From assembly GCA_020632995.1 (NCBI GenBank), contig JACKEN010000003.1:434001-498000 (forward strand): DNA of 64,000 nucleotides, given 5' to 3'. Positions within the stretch are counted from its first letter, which is position 1, and each line of letters opens with the position of its first letter. Of the stretch, positions 1-7,735 are shown in pieces. The DNA comes from Deltaproteobacteria bacterium. Lineage in GTDB: Bacteria > Myxococcota > Kuafuiibacteriia > Kuafuiibacteriales > Kuafuiibacteriaceae. The notes below the pieces were generated by a model, which saw only the letters and a program-made list of their open reading frames with translations, ran no database searches and had not been told where the DNA came from. A program made the position numbers and the translations under genes.

Positions 1-85
1 TCACCCATATGGGGGGCGCGACAAACTGCGCGGTATGGGCCCGCTACCAAGGGAAGCGGCGCCTCCTGGCCGGCGTTGTGCCCGG

Positions 86-802
86 GTGAGCGCGATCCTC
101 GCACTGCTCCTCGGGGCGACGGTGGCGGCCGCGCCGCCGCTGGTGTTCATCGACGCCGGACACGGAGAGGGCGACAACCAGGGGGCTCAGACCGTGCGCT
201 GCGGGACCGAAGCGGACTTCACGCTGAGCCTGGCCCGCGACCTCGCGGCGCGGCTCGAGGCGGGAGGGCGCTTCCGGGTGCGCCTGTCGAGGACCAGCTC
301 CACCGGACCCTCCTACCCCCAGCGCCTGGCGCGGGCCCGGGCGGCGGGGGCGCGGGCGCTGTTGAGCCTGCACGCCGACGCCCGGGGCGCCCTGAGCTGG
401 CACAAGACCCTGGACGGGCGCTCGTGCCTGCGCAGCCTGGAGCAGCCGGGCTTCTCGGTGCTCTACTCGGACGAGGGGAGCGCAGGTCGGGTTGCGCGAC
501 GCCGCCGGCTCGCGCGCGCGGTGGCGACCCGGATGACGAATGCAGGCTTCATTGCCTACGACGGCTTCGACTACGGCGGGCTCTACGAGGTGGACCCGAC
601 CGAGGGGGTGTTCATCGATCGGCGGCGGCTCTTCATGCTCCGTCGACCCCCGATGCCGTCGGTGATCATCGAGACCCACCACGCCTTCCACCCCGAGGAC
701 CACGCGGACTGGCAGCGCGACGAGACCCGCGCCCGCTTCGCGGCGGCGGTCGAGGCGGCGCTGTGGGAGGTGCTCACGCCCGGCGTAGGGCGTGGAGGGT
801 GA
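86..802 (+). CDS. N-acetylmuramoyl-L-alanine amidase (Amidase_3 type), exported
   Basis: Predicted zinc amidase that cleaves the lactyl-Ala bond of peptidoglycan in the periplasm; 238 aa from GTG 86. That start gives a compact signal peptide (SAILALLLGATVAAA). The ATG at 35 would add 17 Arg/Pro-rich residues ahead of it, so GTG 86 is preferred. Family landmarks are visible: DAGHGE (His26), TEADFTL (Glu42) and SLHADA (His96) as the zinc triad, and IIETHH (Glu196) at the usual catalytic glutamate position. There is no cell-wall-binding or AMIN domain. The 3' end overlaps the convergent ctaA by 29 nt. The family call is firm; substrate preference is not visible. Confidence 0.8.
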   Translation: MSAILALLLGATVAAAPPLVFIDAGHGEGDNQGAQTVRCGTEADFTLSLARDLAARLEAGGRFRVRLSRTSSTGPSYPQRLARARAAGARALLSLHADARGALSWHKTLDGRSCLRSLEQPGFSVLYSDEGSAGRVARRRRLARAVATRMTNAGFIAYDGFDYGGLYEVDPTEGVFIDRRRLFMLRRPPMPSVIIETHHAFHPEDHADWQRDETRARFAAAVEAALWEVLTPGVGRGG

Positions 803-1802
803 ACAGGGCGACCGAGAGGAGGGCGAAGGCGCCCAGCTGGTGGACTACCGCGGTGACCAGCTCGACCTTGAGCACCACGGTGAGGATCCCGAGGAGCACC
901 TGCGCCCCGGTGGCCACCAGGACGAGCAAGAGGCCTCGCCTTGCGCGGGGGGCGGCCACCCGGCGTCGGCCGACGAGGAACAGCGCGAGCGCGGCCACCG
1001 CGACCCCGTAGCCCAGGGTGCGGTGGAGGAAGTGGATGAGCACAGGGTGGCTCAGCCAGCTGGCGTCGGAGGCGGCGCTCAGGAGCGCGCCGGGGAGGTA
1101 GTGGCCGTTCATGTCCGGCCAGGTCGCGAACAGGTACCCGGCTCGGCTCCCGGCCATGAACGCGCCGTAGACGATCTGCAGGCCGACCAGCGCGACGAAG
1201 GGCACCAGCCAACGGGCGAAGGGGCGCGCGCCGGGGTCCTTCGGCTCGGTGTTGGCCGGCCAGCGCAGGTCCATCCACAGCCACAGCACGTAGCTGGCCA
1301 CGGTGAAGGCGAGGCTCAGGTGGGCGGCGAGGCGGAAGTGGCTCACCTGCGGGATGTCGACCAGGCCGCTCTTCACCATGAACCAGCCGAGCAGGCCCTG
1401 CAGGCCGCCGAGGACGAACGCCACGAAGGTGCGGAGGCGCAAGCGGCCTTGCAGGCGCCCGCGGAGGAGGAACACGAGCCAGGGCACGAAGAACGCCACC
1501 CCGATCAGGCGCCCGATCAGGCGGTGGAACCACTCCCAGAAGAAGATCCGCTGGAAGTCGGCGAGGGTCATCCAGTCGTTCACGTGCTGGTACTGGGGCG
1601 AGGCCTGGTACTTGGTGAAGACGCGGGTCCACTCCGCCTCGGTGAGGGGGGGCAGGGCGCCCATGAGGGGGCGCCACTCCACCATCGAGAGGCCGGAGCC
1701 GGTGAGGCGCGTGATCCCGCCCACCGCCACGATGGCGGTGATCATGCCGAACACGACCAGGAGCCAGATGCGCACGCCGCGCAGTCGAGGGTCGGGCTGC
1801 AT
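774..1802 (-). CDS. ctaA: Haem A synthase, CtaA/Cox15 family
   Basis: Integral membrane enzyme that converts haem O to haem A for aa3-type cytochrome oxidases; 342 aa. About eight hydrophobic helices are visible. The conserved histidines lie in EWFHRLIGR, VSHFRLAAHL, LIHFLHRTLGY and the last helix VVHQLGAF. The extended loop after GLSMVEWRP is typical of the Cox15-like (type 2) branch. ATG 1802 is preferred over the further upstream start at 1841, which only adds an Arg-rich extension. No cytochrome oxidase or ctaB gene is adjacent, so the gene stands alone, divergent from the aldolase. Its stop lies inside the amidase coding region. Confidence 0.9.
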   Translation of the reverse strand: MQPDPRLRGVRIWLLVVFGMITAIVAVGGITRLTGSGLSMVEWRPLMGALPPLTEAEWTRVFTKYQASPQYQHVNDWMTLADFQRIFFWEWFHRLIGRLIGVAFFVPWLVFLLRGRLQGRLRLRTFVAFVLGGLQGLLGWFMVKSGLVDIPQVSHFRLAAHLSLAFTVASYVLWLWMDLRWPANTEPKDPGARPFARWLVPFVALVGLQIVYGAFMAGSRAGYLFATWPDMNGHYLPGALLSAASDASWLSHPVLIHFLHRTLGYGVAVAALALFLVGRRRVAAPRARRGLLLVLVATGAQVLLGILTVVLKVELVTAVVHQLGAFALLSVALFTLHALRRA

Positions 1803-1965
1803 TCCGAGCCGGTTTGTTCGCCGCCCGACCCGGCCTCGCAAGGGATTTCTTCGCTTGCCTCAGGGTGGGACCCTTCACCACCACGAGACGTCTCACGGGC
1901 GGATTGGCAGTCGATCTCGGGTCTGCCCCGTGGTAGCGAGCCGTCCTGGAGGCAAGAAAACCACC

Positions 1966-2889
1966 ATGTTGACCGATCGTGTGAAGCAAATCCTGAGCTG
2001 GTACGGCTCCGAGAGCATCGGGGTTCGGACGAACCTGGCGCGCATGATGAACACCGGGCGCCTGGCCGGCACCGGCAAGCTGGTGATCCTGCCGGTGGAC
2101 CAGGGCTTCGAGCACGGCCCCGCCCGCACCTTCGCCCCGAACCCGGCCGGCTACGACCCCCGGTACCACTTCGAGCTGGCCCTCGAGGCGGGCTGCAACG
2201 CCTACGCGGCGCCCAAGGGGCAGCTGGAGGCGGCGGCCGGTGACTATGCGGGCGAGATCCCGCTGATCCTCAAGCTGAACAACTCCGACACCCTGCTCAG
2301 CACGGACGACCCGTGCTCGGCCGTGACCTCGTCGGTGGAAGACGCCTTGCACCTCGGCGCGAGCGCGATCGGCTTCACCATCTACCCCGGCTCCGGCATG
2401 CGGAACGAGATGTACGAGCAGATCCGGGAGATCTCCGCCGAGGCCCGCTCGGTCGGTCTGCCCACCGTGATCTGGTCGTACCCGCGCGGCAGCGGCCTGT
2501 CGAAGGACGGTGAGACCGCGATCGACGTGGTGGCCTACGCGGCCCACATCGCCTGCCAGCTCGGCGCCCACATCGTGAAGGTGAAGCCCCCGACCGCGCA
2601 CATCGAGCAGAAGGAGGCCAAGAAGGTCTACGAGTCGAAGGGCATCAAGATCGACACCCTGGCCGACCGGATCAGCCACGTGGTGGAGTCCTGCTTCGGT
2701 GGCCGGCGCATCGTGATCTTCAGCGGCGGCGCGGCCAAGGGTGAGGCCGAGGTGCTGGCCGAGATCCAGGGCATCGCCGACGGCGGTGGCTTCGGCTCCA
2801 TCATGGGCCGCAACGCCTTCCAGCGCCCGAAGGCCGAGGCCCTGCAGCTGCTCAGCAAGGCGATGGACATCTACGCCAAGGCCAAGTAG
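1966..2889 (+). CDS. fbaB: Class I fructose-bisphosphate aldolase, DhnA/FbaB type
   Basis: Cytoplasmic TIM-barrel aldolase that interconverts fructose-1,6-bisphosphate with glyceraldehyde-3-phosphate and dihydroxyacetone phosphate; 307 aa. Visible landmarks are LPVDQGFEHGP near the N-terminus, the HIVKVKPPT strand holding the Schiff-base lysine, and the phosphate-binding IFSGGAAKG and GSIMGRNAFQR loops. ATG 1966 is preceded by GGAGG at 1948-1952, a rather long spacing. The frame is open far upstream, but that part is a shadow of ctaA. The gene ends 6 nt from the convergent cytochrome gene. Codon use is strongly G/C-ended, consistent with high expression. Confidence 0.92.
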   Translation: MLTDRVKQILSWYGSESIGVRTNLARMMNTGRLAGTGKLVILPVDQGFEHGPARTFAPNPAGYDPRYHFELALEAGCNAYAAPKGQLEAAAGDYAGEIPLILKLNNSDTLLSTDDPCSAVTSSVEDALHLGASAIGFTIYPGSGMRNEMYEQIREISAEARSVGLPTVIWSYPRGSGLSKDGETAIDVVAYAAHIACQLGAHIVKVKPPTAHIEQKEAKKVYESKGIKIDTLADRISHVVESCFGGRRIVIFSGGAAKGEAEVLAEIQGIADGGGFGSIMGRNAFQRPKAEALQLLSKAMDIYAKAK

Positions 2890-2895
2890 CCCGCG

Positions 2896-4200
2896 TCAGA
2901 GGCTCCGCAAGAACGCTGCGAGGGCGGCCTTGTCGGCCGCCTCCAGCGTCGTCCCGAAGGTGTGGCCTTCGTTGCTGCTCCCGAAGCGGGACGTGTCCAC
3001 CTCGAAGTCCCCTCGCATCCAGCGCGTCGGGCGGTCCTCGGGCCGCGTCAACAGCGCCTCCAGCGTCGGCACGCTCCCGTTGTGGAGGTACGGCGCGGTG
3101 GCCCACAGCCCGCGCAGGGTGTTGGCGCGGTAGCCGTCGGTGCGCCGCACCGCCAGGCCCCTTCCGATGATGAAGGCGATCAGATCGCCGAGGCCCACGT
3201 CGGTGCCGCTGCCCTCGCCGCTCCCGTCGCCGTCTTGCAGGATGCGGTGCGCGCGGCTGGTGCGGATGCTCCCGTTGGGCAGCGCCGGATCTTCACCCGG
3301 GAGGCGCTCCACCCCGGTGGTGGAGGTGTCGAGGGTGACCACCGCGTCGAGGCTCACGTCGTCCAGGTGGTGGCAGGCGCCGCATCGCTCGGCCTCGAAC
3401 ACCGCTCGGCCTCGCGCAACCTCGCCTGCGTCCTGGGACGGGGCGGGCGGCGGGGCGAGGCCGCCGAGGAACTCGATGAAGGGCGCGATGCGCGCCTCGT
3501 CGGGGAACGGCACCTTCGCGGTCTCCTCGTTGGGGCTTCCCGCCCCGAAGCTGAAGACCGCGAAGTGGATCTCGGTGCGCACGTCCTGCCCGGTGCCCAT
3601 GTAGTTGAGGTACTGGCGCTGGCCGAGCTCGAAGTAGGGTGGGAAGTCCGCCGGCACTACGTCGGGGTAGCCGCTGGACTCGGCGTTGGTGCGCCCCGGG
3701 CCGAGGGCGAGGGCCTTCGTCTCCTGCAGCTCGGTCATCAGCGGCGCGTGCCCCGCCGCGACCCAGCGCCGGTTCACCTCCACCCGGAACCGCCCGATGT
3801 CGAGCCCGGTGTTGGGCACCCCGAGCCACAGGCCGTCGTCGAGCCGCTGCACGTGGCACAGCGCGCAGGTCTCGTGGATGCGCTCGGGGTCCTTCACCCC
3901 GCGGGCGAGGCCCACCGGGAGGTCGCGCGCGGGGTCGGGGATGAAGCCGAAGGCGGCGAACTGCTCGCCGAACACCTCCGGCTCGTCCTCCATCAAGGCC
4001 AGCATGAACTCCGCTGGCGGCCACTCGTCCAACAGCTCGGTGTCCCAGGTGTCGGTCAGGAAGCGCTCCTGCCCGGCGTAGCCGGGGTGGGCGGGGTCGA
4101 GGCCGTTCACGAACTCGAGCGGGGCCGGATCCGCGCCGCAGCCCCAAAGGCTCGACGCGATCACTGCGGTGCAGGTCAAGTTGCGATAGACGGTGCTCAC
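2896..4200 (-). CDS. Di-haem c-type cytochrome lipoprotein
   Basis: 434 aa exported protein with a lipobox-like SLWGCG (Cys21) and two haem c sites, CALCH (112-116) and CGACH (273-277). The C-terminal block TAPYLHNGSVPTL is the pattern seen in di-haem peroxidase-like and RoxA-like cytochromes, where the region after it often carries a distal Met ligand. It starts at GTG 4200, overlapping the stop of the upstream cytochrome gene by 4 nt (GTGA), so translation is probably coupled. The substrate is unknown; a periplasmic or outer-surface oxidoreductase or electron carrier is the safe reading. Confidence 0.75.
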   Translation of the reverse strand: MSTVYRNLTCTAVIASSLWGCGADPAPLEFVNGLDPAHPGYAGQERFLTDTWDTELLDEWPPAEFMLALMEDEPEVFGEQFAAFGFIPDPARDLPVGLARGVKDPERIHETCALCHVQRLDDGLWLGVPNTGLDIGRFRVEVNRRWVAAGHAPLMTELQETKALALGPGRTNAESSGYPDVVPADFPPYFELGQRQYLNYMGTGQDVRTEIHFAVFSFGAGSPNEETAKVPFPDEARIAPFIEFLGGLAPPPAPSQDAGEVARGRAVFEAERCGACHHLDDVSLDAVVTLDTSTTGVERLPGEDPALPNGSIRTSRAHRILQDGDGSGEGSGTDVGLGDLIAFIIGRGLAVRRTDGYRANTLRGLWATAPYLHNGSVPTLEALLTRPEDRPTRWMRGDFEVDTSRFGSSNEGHTFGTTLEAADKAALAAFLRSL

Positions 4201-6011
4201 AGGCTCTCCAGGTAGGTCAAGAGGGCGGCGAGGTCGGCCTCGCTCAGGCCCGAGGTGCGGCCGTGCCGATCACCCTGGTAGTGCTCCACCAGCAGCGCGC
4301 GCAGGGTGGGGGCGCGGCCGTCGTGCAGGTAGGGCGGGCGGCCCCGGGCCCCGATCAGGGTGGGGGTCCGGACCTCGGCCAACGCCCCGTCGGGGTCGGG
4401 CGAGTCCACGTAGATCGCGTGGGGTAGACGGTCGGCGAAGAGCGGCGCGGGGTGGCACTCGGCGCAGCCCACCTCGGTGAACAGCGCCTCGCCCCGGGCC
4501 CACTCCGCCTGCAGACCGTCCGGCACCGGCCGGGGCACCGGGGGCGGGCGCTCGGCCATGTAGGCGGCCATGGCGTCCACGTCCACCAGCAGGCCGTCGC
4601 CCTCCATCAGGGTCCGCAGGGTGGCCTGCGAGAGCACCGCCGCGTCGTCGAAGGCGCCGTCCCAGTGCAGCGGGCCGACCCGGGCGCCCCAGGCGGGCGG
4701 GGTGCGCCGGAGCTTCCTCGGCACGTCCACGGTGTGGAGGAACCAGCTGAGGCCGTCTTCTCCGCCCCCGGGGTGGCAGGTGCCGCAGGTCACCACCCCG
4801 CTCGGGGTGAGGTGGGTGTTCACCGCGTCGAAGAAGAGCTTGCGGCCTCGGGACCCCGCCTCGGAGTAGATCGAGGCGCCGACCTCGCGCCGCAACACGG
4901 CCTGCGGTGAAAGCGGGCCTGCGGTACCGGCCGAAGGGAGCTCGAGCCGGGCCACCGCGTGATCGAAGCCGACGTCGACCCAGGCGGTGCGCCCGTCGGC
5001 GGAGACCACCACCCCTCGGGGGCCGCGGCCGACCGAGAAGCTGGCCACCAGGGTGAGCTCCGCCTCCGACGCGGCGGTCTCGGGCCCCTTCAGGTCGGCG
5101 CAGTCGAGCACCGCCACGTTGTCGGTCTGCCGGTGGGCCACCCACAGCCGACCGGCGGCCGCCGCCACCGCGCTGGGGCCGCTCATCACCCGCTCACCCC
5201 CGTCGAAGCGCGCGTAGCGGCCACCGCACGCCGCCCACAGGCGCGGCTCGATCCGGGGCCGCGCGTCCACCACCGCGCCGTACCCCCCCGCCTCGGCCGG
5301 TCGCGCGCGGTCGCTGTCGTGGTCCACCGCCTGGTAGGCGAGGGCCAGGCCGCCCGTCGCCGGGTCCACCGCGAGGGCCCGGGCGTCGGTGGCGGCGAAG
5401 CCGCGCCGGGGTTCCAAGATCACGGAGCCAACGGTCGGAGCGAGCGGGGGGCGGGCCAGCTCGCCCGGGAGGCGCTCCAGGGCCGCGGGTTCGAGGCGCA
5501 GCACCTGCCCGATCCGCGCCAGGGACACCACCCACGCATCACCGACCACCGCCACCGCGGCTGGGCCCCCGGGCACCGTCCAGGCGCGCGCAACCTGTCC
5601 TGCGGGGTCGAGGCGCAGGAGCCGATCATCGGTGGGGCAGGTGACGAGGACGTCCGCCCCGGCCACCGCGAGGCCGGCGGTGCCACCGCAGGGCACCGGC
5701 GTCCGGCTGATGTCGCCGGTGTCGAGCGCCACCCACGCCACCTCGGTCGCGCGGCCCAGGCTCACCGCCAGCCGCTCGCCCACCCGCACCAGCTGCTCGG
5801 GACCCCCCGCTACCTCGAAGCGCCGGAGCACCGCGAGGGAGCCGGCGTCGACCTCGACCACCGCGTCGTCGTCGGGCGAGGTCAGGTAGAGGCGCCCCTG
5901 CGCCTCGTCGAGGACGAGGGTGCTGGAGGTGGCGCCGGGCTCTATGGAGGCCTCACCGCACGCGAGGCCGAGCGCAAGCCAACCTGCCAGCGCGACGCGG
6001 GTGGGGGACAT
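4197..6011 (-). CDS. Beta-propeller plus di-haem cytochrome c lipoprotein
   Basis: 604 aa. The signal peptide ends in a lipobox (LGLACG). Residues about 25-370 form a YVTN/quinoprotein-like beta-propeller, with repeated units such as VLDEAQGRLYLTSPDDDAVVEV. Residues about 385-604 form a cytochrome-c-peroxidase-like domain with CGTCH (409-413) and CAECH (516-520) and the terminal PPYLHDGRAPTLRALL motif. The same YLH-G-x-PTL motif ends the downstream partner gene, so the two are related in their haem domains. The stop overlaps the next start by 4 nt. The propeller may act as a docking or substrate-binding face; this is inference. Confidence 0.75.
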   Translation of the reverse strand: MSPTRVALAGWLALGLACGEASIEPGATSSTLVLDEAQGRLYLTSPDDDAVVEVDAGSLAVLRRFEVAGGPEQLVRVGERLAVSLGRATEVAWVALDTGDISRTPVPCGGTAGLAVAGADVLVTCPTDDRLLRLDPAGQVARAWTVPGGPAAVAVVGDAWVVSLARIGQVLRLEPAALERLPGELARPPLAPTVGSVILEPRRGFAATDARALAVDPATGGLALAYQAVDHDSDRARPAEAGGYGAVVDARPRIEPRLWAACGGRYARFDGGERVMSGPSAVAAAAGRLWVAHRQTDNVAVLDCADLKGPETAASEAELTLVASFSVGRGPRGVVVSADGRTAWVDVGFDHAVARLELPSAGTAGPLSPQAVLRREVGASIYSEAGSRGRKLFFDAVNTHLTPSGVVTCGTCHPGGGEDGLSWFLHTVDVPRKLRRTPPAWGARVGPLHWDGAFDDAAVLSQATLRTLMEGDGLLVDVDAMAAYMAERPPPVPRPVPDGLQAEWARGEALFTEVGCAECHPAPLFADRLPHAIYVDSPDPDGALAEVRTPTLIGARGRPPYLHDGRAPTLRALLVEHYQGDRHGRTSGLSEADLAALLTYLESL

Positions 6012-6018
6012 GCCTGCT

Positions 6019-7602
6019 CTAGAAGCCGGCGGGCAGGAGGATTGCGAACTCCGCGTCCACCGGGTGGACGGCGCACTCCAGGGTGTAGGCGCCGATCGGG
6101 ATCATCACCGGGTCGCCGGTGTCGGGCGCGGGGTCGGCGGGGTCGGCGGTGCCGTCGATGTCCATGAACCCGAGGATCTGGTACTCGCCCGCCGGCAGCG
6201 TCACCGGGAGCCGGTAGGACCTGAGGGCGCTCGGGTTTCGCACGTCCACCGCCTCGTAGACGAAGTCCGCCACCGCCTCCGCGCCCTCGTTCGGGCCCCG
6301 GATGGTGACGTCGGCCGCCCGGTACACCGAGCCGTAGACGTTGCCCACCAGCGGCGCCTTCTTGTCGCGGTCGTTGGCGATGGTGGTGGAGGCCTTGAAG
6401 GTGATCTCGAACTCACCGGTGAGCGAGCGCGTGCTGCCCAGGTCCTCGCAGACCGGGACCGCGTCGGGGATGTCGGTGGGGATCTCGACCTCGCCCACGT
6501 ACGGCACGAACTCCACGTCCTTCAGGTAGCGGGTGGGCGACTCCACCGCGTAGGCGATCTGGAAGCGCCCCGCGTGACCCTGGGCGATGACCTTCACCAC
6601 CCCGCCCCCATCGGGGTCGTCGTAGTGGAAGGGCGCGACCCAGTCGTCGGAGGAGCCGGGGCTCTCCGCCTCCTGGGCCTCCATGTTCTCGACCAGGCGG
6701 AGCACGTTCTTCTGGAACTGCTCCCCCGCGCGCAAGCTGGCCGGCGCTCGGGCGAGGGGGATGCGGCGGCCGTCGAGGGTCACCACGTCGAAGTTCACGT
6801 CCACCAGCTCCTGCGACAAGAGCGGCTTCACGGTGAGCCGCAGCCAGCGGTGGGGGTCCAGCTGGAAGTCGGTGAAGTTCTGCCGGAAGCCGGCGGTGAT
6901 GCCGTAGGCCCGGGTGGCGAAGAAGTCGAACTCGGAGCGGGACAGCGTGAACCACACCGTACCGGCCAGGGTCTCGTAGGGCTCGCCGGTGAAGGCGGGG
7001 GTGTTGACCGCCCCGCTGCTCAGGCTGGTGCGGGGGTTCTCGGCCTCGAAGGAGAGGGTGCTCACGCCGTCGGCGAAGTTGACCTTCAGGGTGAGGTTGC
7101 CGCCGTTGGGCGAGCGGGCCAGGTACTCGAGGTGGAAGGGCGCCATCTCGCCGGTGTTCTGCAGCTCCTCCTGCGCGCGGGCCATCGCCACCCGCACCGT
7201 CTCGATGAAGATCTCGCCGTAGGCGAACGAGACCGGCACCTTGAGCACGGTGCGCCGGACATCGGGGCTGTCGGCCGGGGCCATGTCGAGTCGCACGATG
7301 ACCTGGTCGGTGGTGCGGGCGTCGGCCTCGACGGTGAGCCACACCCCGGGCTGCAGCTCCAGGTTGGCGTGGCCGTGCCCGGTGCGCGCGGCCTCGCCGA
7401 AGATCGGGCCGACCAGCTCCAGGAACCGGGCCTCGTCGATCCGCTTGCCCACCGTGATGCCGGTGAACTCGATCGGCTGGGAGCGGGGCCTGAGGACGTT
7501 GTCCGCCGGCGGCTCGGGGGTCGCGGCAGGCTCGTTCTTGCAGGCGGCGGCGAGGAGGCCGACCAGGGACAAGACCAGCGCTTCACGGCGGATTTGGGGC
7601 AT
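6019..7602 (-). CDS. Lipoprotein of unknown function upstream of the cytochrome pair
   Basis: 527 aa with a clear lipoprotein signal (LSLVGLLAAACKNEP). I do not recognise the fold. The body is rich in alternating beta-type sequence and has only one later Cys pair region (VPVCEDL, YTLECAV). There is no transmembrane segment after the signal and no haem motif. It ends 7 nt before the propeller cytochrome starts, so it is probably the first gene of a three-gene operon with the two di-haem proteins. A role in assembly or substrate supply for those cytochromes is a guess from context only. Confidence 0.6.
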   Translation of the reverse strand: MPQIRREALVLSLVGLLAAACKNEPAATPEPPADNVLRPRSQPIEFTGITVGKRIDEARFLELVGPIFGEAARTGHGHANLELQPGVWLTVEADARTTDQVIVRLDMAPADSPDVRRTVLKVPVSFAYGEIFIETVRVAMARAQEELQNTGEMAPFHLEYLARSPNGGNLTLKVNFADGVSTLSFEAENPRTSLSSGAVNTPAFTGEPYETLAGTVWFTLSRSEFDFFATRAYGITAGFRQNFTDFQLDPHRWLRLTVKPLLSQELVDVNFDVVTLDGRRIPLARAPASLRAGEQFQKNVLRLVENMEAQEAESPGSSDDWVAPFHYDDPDGGGVVKVIAQGHAGRFQIAYAVESPTRYLKDVEFVPYVGEVEIPTDIPDAVPVCEDLGSTRSLTGEFEITFKASTTIANDRDKKAPLVGNVYGSVYRAADVTIRGPNEGAEAVADFVYEAVDVRNPSALRSYRLPVTLPAGEYQILGFMDIDGTADPADPAPDTGDPVMIPIGAYTLECAVHPVDAEFAILLPAGF

Positions 7603-7735
7603 CCCAGAGGGCTAACACGCGCCCGAACCGGCCATCATCGACCGGGTAACCGAGGCTCCGTGTAGGTATAGATGCGCAGGTCCAGGTGTCCGAAGCGCTT
7701 GGCGGGCCCATCCGAGCCCGATAGGGTCCCGCCCC

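Noticed and set aside
901..960. Sites such as GCAAG-N9-CTTGC counted as copies of the dispersed palindrome
   Set aside because: The spacing differs from the 14-bp form, so they were excluded from the count. Several GCAGC-type hits in Cys-rich codons were also left out as likely chance.
583..2679. Long open frame (about 698 codons) antisense to the amidase, ctaA and fbaB
   Set aside because: It is created by high third-position G+C in the true genes. Its translation is a low-complexity Arg/Pro/Gly/His mix, and three recognised families lie on the other frames.
7660..7680. TATAGAT box as the promoter of the molybdenum hydroxylase
   Set aside because: No acceptable -35 element at 16-18 nt, so I did not list it as a feature.
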